A stretch of 64,000 bases of DNA from Spirobacillus cienkowskii (GTDB taxonomy: Bacteria > Bdellovibrionota_B > Oligoflexia > Silvanigrellales > Silvanigrellaceae), in contig NZ_CP146516.1 of NCBI RefSeq assembly GCF_037081835.1, positions 2,583,501 to 2,647,500 on the forward strand, given 5' to 3'. The translations under genes and the position numbers were made by a program. Under the pieces are notes generated by a model that did no database searches, was not told the DNA's origin, and worked only from the letters and a program-made list of their open reading frames with translations. Below, piece after piece: positions 63,663-64,000 of this stretch (position 1 is the first letter of the stretch; every line of letters begins with the position of its first letter).

Positions 63663-64000
63663 TTATTTTGATAAAGCAGCCATTGATTTCTTAACAAGAG
63701 CTTCAAATACCGCGCCATCCTGAATTGCAATTTCAGACAATTGTTTACGATCTAAAACAATATTTGCCTTCTTTAAACCATTCATGAATTTGCTGTAAGG
63801 CATACCATGCGCACGAGCTGCAGCATTAATACGCTGAATCCACAATGCACGAAAATCGCGTTTTTTAACTTTACGGTCGCGATAAGCGTAACATAAAGCA
63901 CGACGAACAATTTGAATAGCCGTTCTATATAGCTTACTGCGGGTTCCACGGTAGCCTTTTGCTAATTTCAATACTTTTTTATGACGACGACGAAGTTTAA
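63663..64000 (-). CDS. rplT: Large ribosomal subunit protein bL20 (5' truncated by window end)
   Basis: The frame continues past the apparent TTG start at 63971 to the window edge as [18 protein letters not shown], which is normal bL20 N-terminal sequence. The gene therefore starts outside the window and lacks only a few codons here. bL20 is essential for early 50S assembly and in many bacteria represses its own operon. The usual neighbours infC and rpmI would lie to the right. The rest ([39 protein letters not shown]) is standard. Confidence 0.96.
   Translation of the reverse strand, partial: KLRRRHKKVLKLAKGYRGTRSKLYRTAIQIVRRALCYAYRDRKVKKRDFRALWIQRINAAARAHGMPYSKFMNGLKKANIVLDRKQLSEIAIQDGAVFEALVKKSMAALSK

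Noticed and set aside
1..64000. CRISPR array, prophage, integron or intact insertion sequence
   Set aside because: No regularly spaced repeats, no integrase, transposase or phage structural genes were found in any reading frame examined.

Overview
The window reads as chromosomal core DNA from a low-GC (visually about one third G+C) Gram-negative bacterium. It carries a complete stretch of outer-membrane machinery (LolCD, BamA, Skp, LpxD-FabZ-LpxA-LpxB-MsbA-LpxK), a chemoreceptor and proton-pumping complex I. Low GC combined with a proteobacterial gene repertoire and several unusual domain arrangements suggests an Oligoflexia/Bdellovibrionota lineage such as Silvanigrellales. That placement is inference from gene content, not from a database comparison. 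No prophage, CRISPR array, rRNA operon or intact insertion sequence was seen.

Left part (1-12.7 kb): the 3' end of a phosphopantetheinyl transferase gene, then minus-strand translation genes. These are rpmE, prfA and prmC, an exported spermidine-dehydrogenase-like flavoprotein, and the rimP-nusA-ylxQ-infB-rbfA-truB operon. From 13 to 28.6 kb lie mixed metabolic and housekeeping genes: a YraN-like nuclease-fold protein, a three-gene ATP-grasp/MFS cassette, trxB with a membrane-anchored tyrosine phosphatase, tRNA-Leu, a FabG-like reductase convergent with a Sun-family rRNA methyltransferase, der, a tRNA nucleotidyltransferase/poly(A) polymerase, a solute-binding protein, a P5C dehydrogenase and a KamA-family aminomutase.

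Central part (28.8-41 kb): one long plus-strand envelope run, from lipoprotein release (lolC, lolD) through beta-barrel assembly (bamA, skp) to lipid A synthesis and flipping (lpxD to lpxK), ending with an RppH-like Nudix hydrolase. From 40.9 to 47 kb the minus strand carries a chemoreceptor, a CoA-type Nudix hydrolase, an Rsm22-like protein, mltG and a serine hydrolase. From 47 to 52.4 kb the plus strand has nadC, a striking single ORF fusing biotin-protein ligase, type III pantothenate kinase and an RluA-type pseudouridine synthase, a transsulfuration enzyme, and a 57-residue ORF closed by a terminator.

Right part (52.4-64 kb): the seven membrane-arm complex I genes (nuoA,H,J,K,L,M,N) without any of the peripheral-arm genes, then an arginase/formimidoylglutamase-family gene, a dienoyl-CoA-reductase-like SDR with an unknown partner gene, an intergenic nested palindrome, rplS, tRNA-Pro and the 5'-truncated rplT at the window edge.

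The observations most worth following are the BirA-CoaX-RluA triple fusion, the ATP-grasp/MFS cassette, the membrane-only nuo operon, the palindromic element at 62.9 kb, and a repeated intergenic motif (TTGGTAATCTA).
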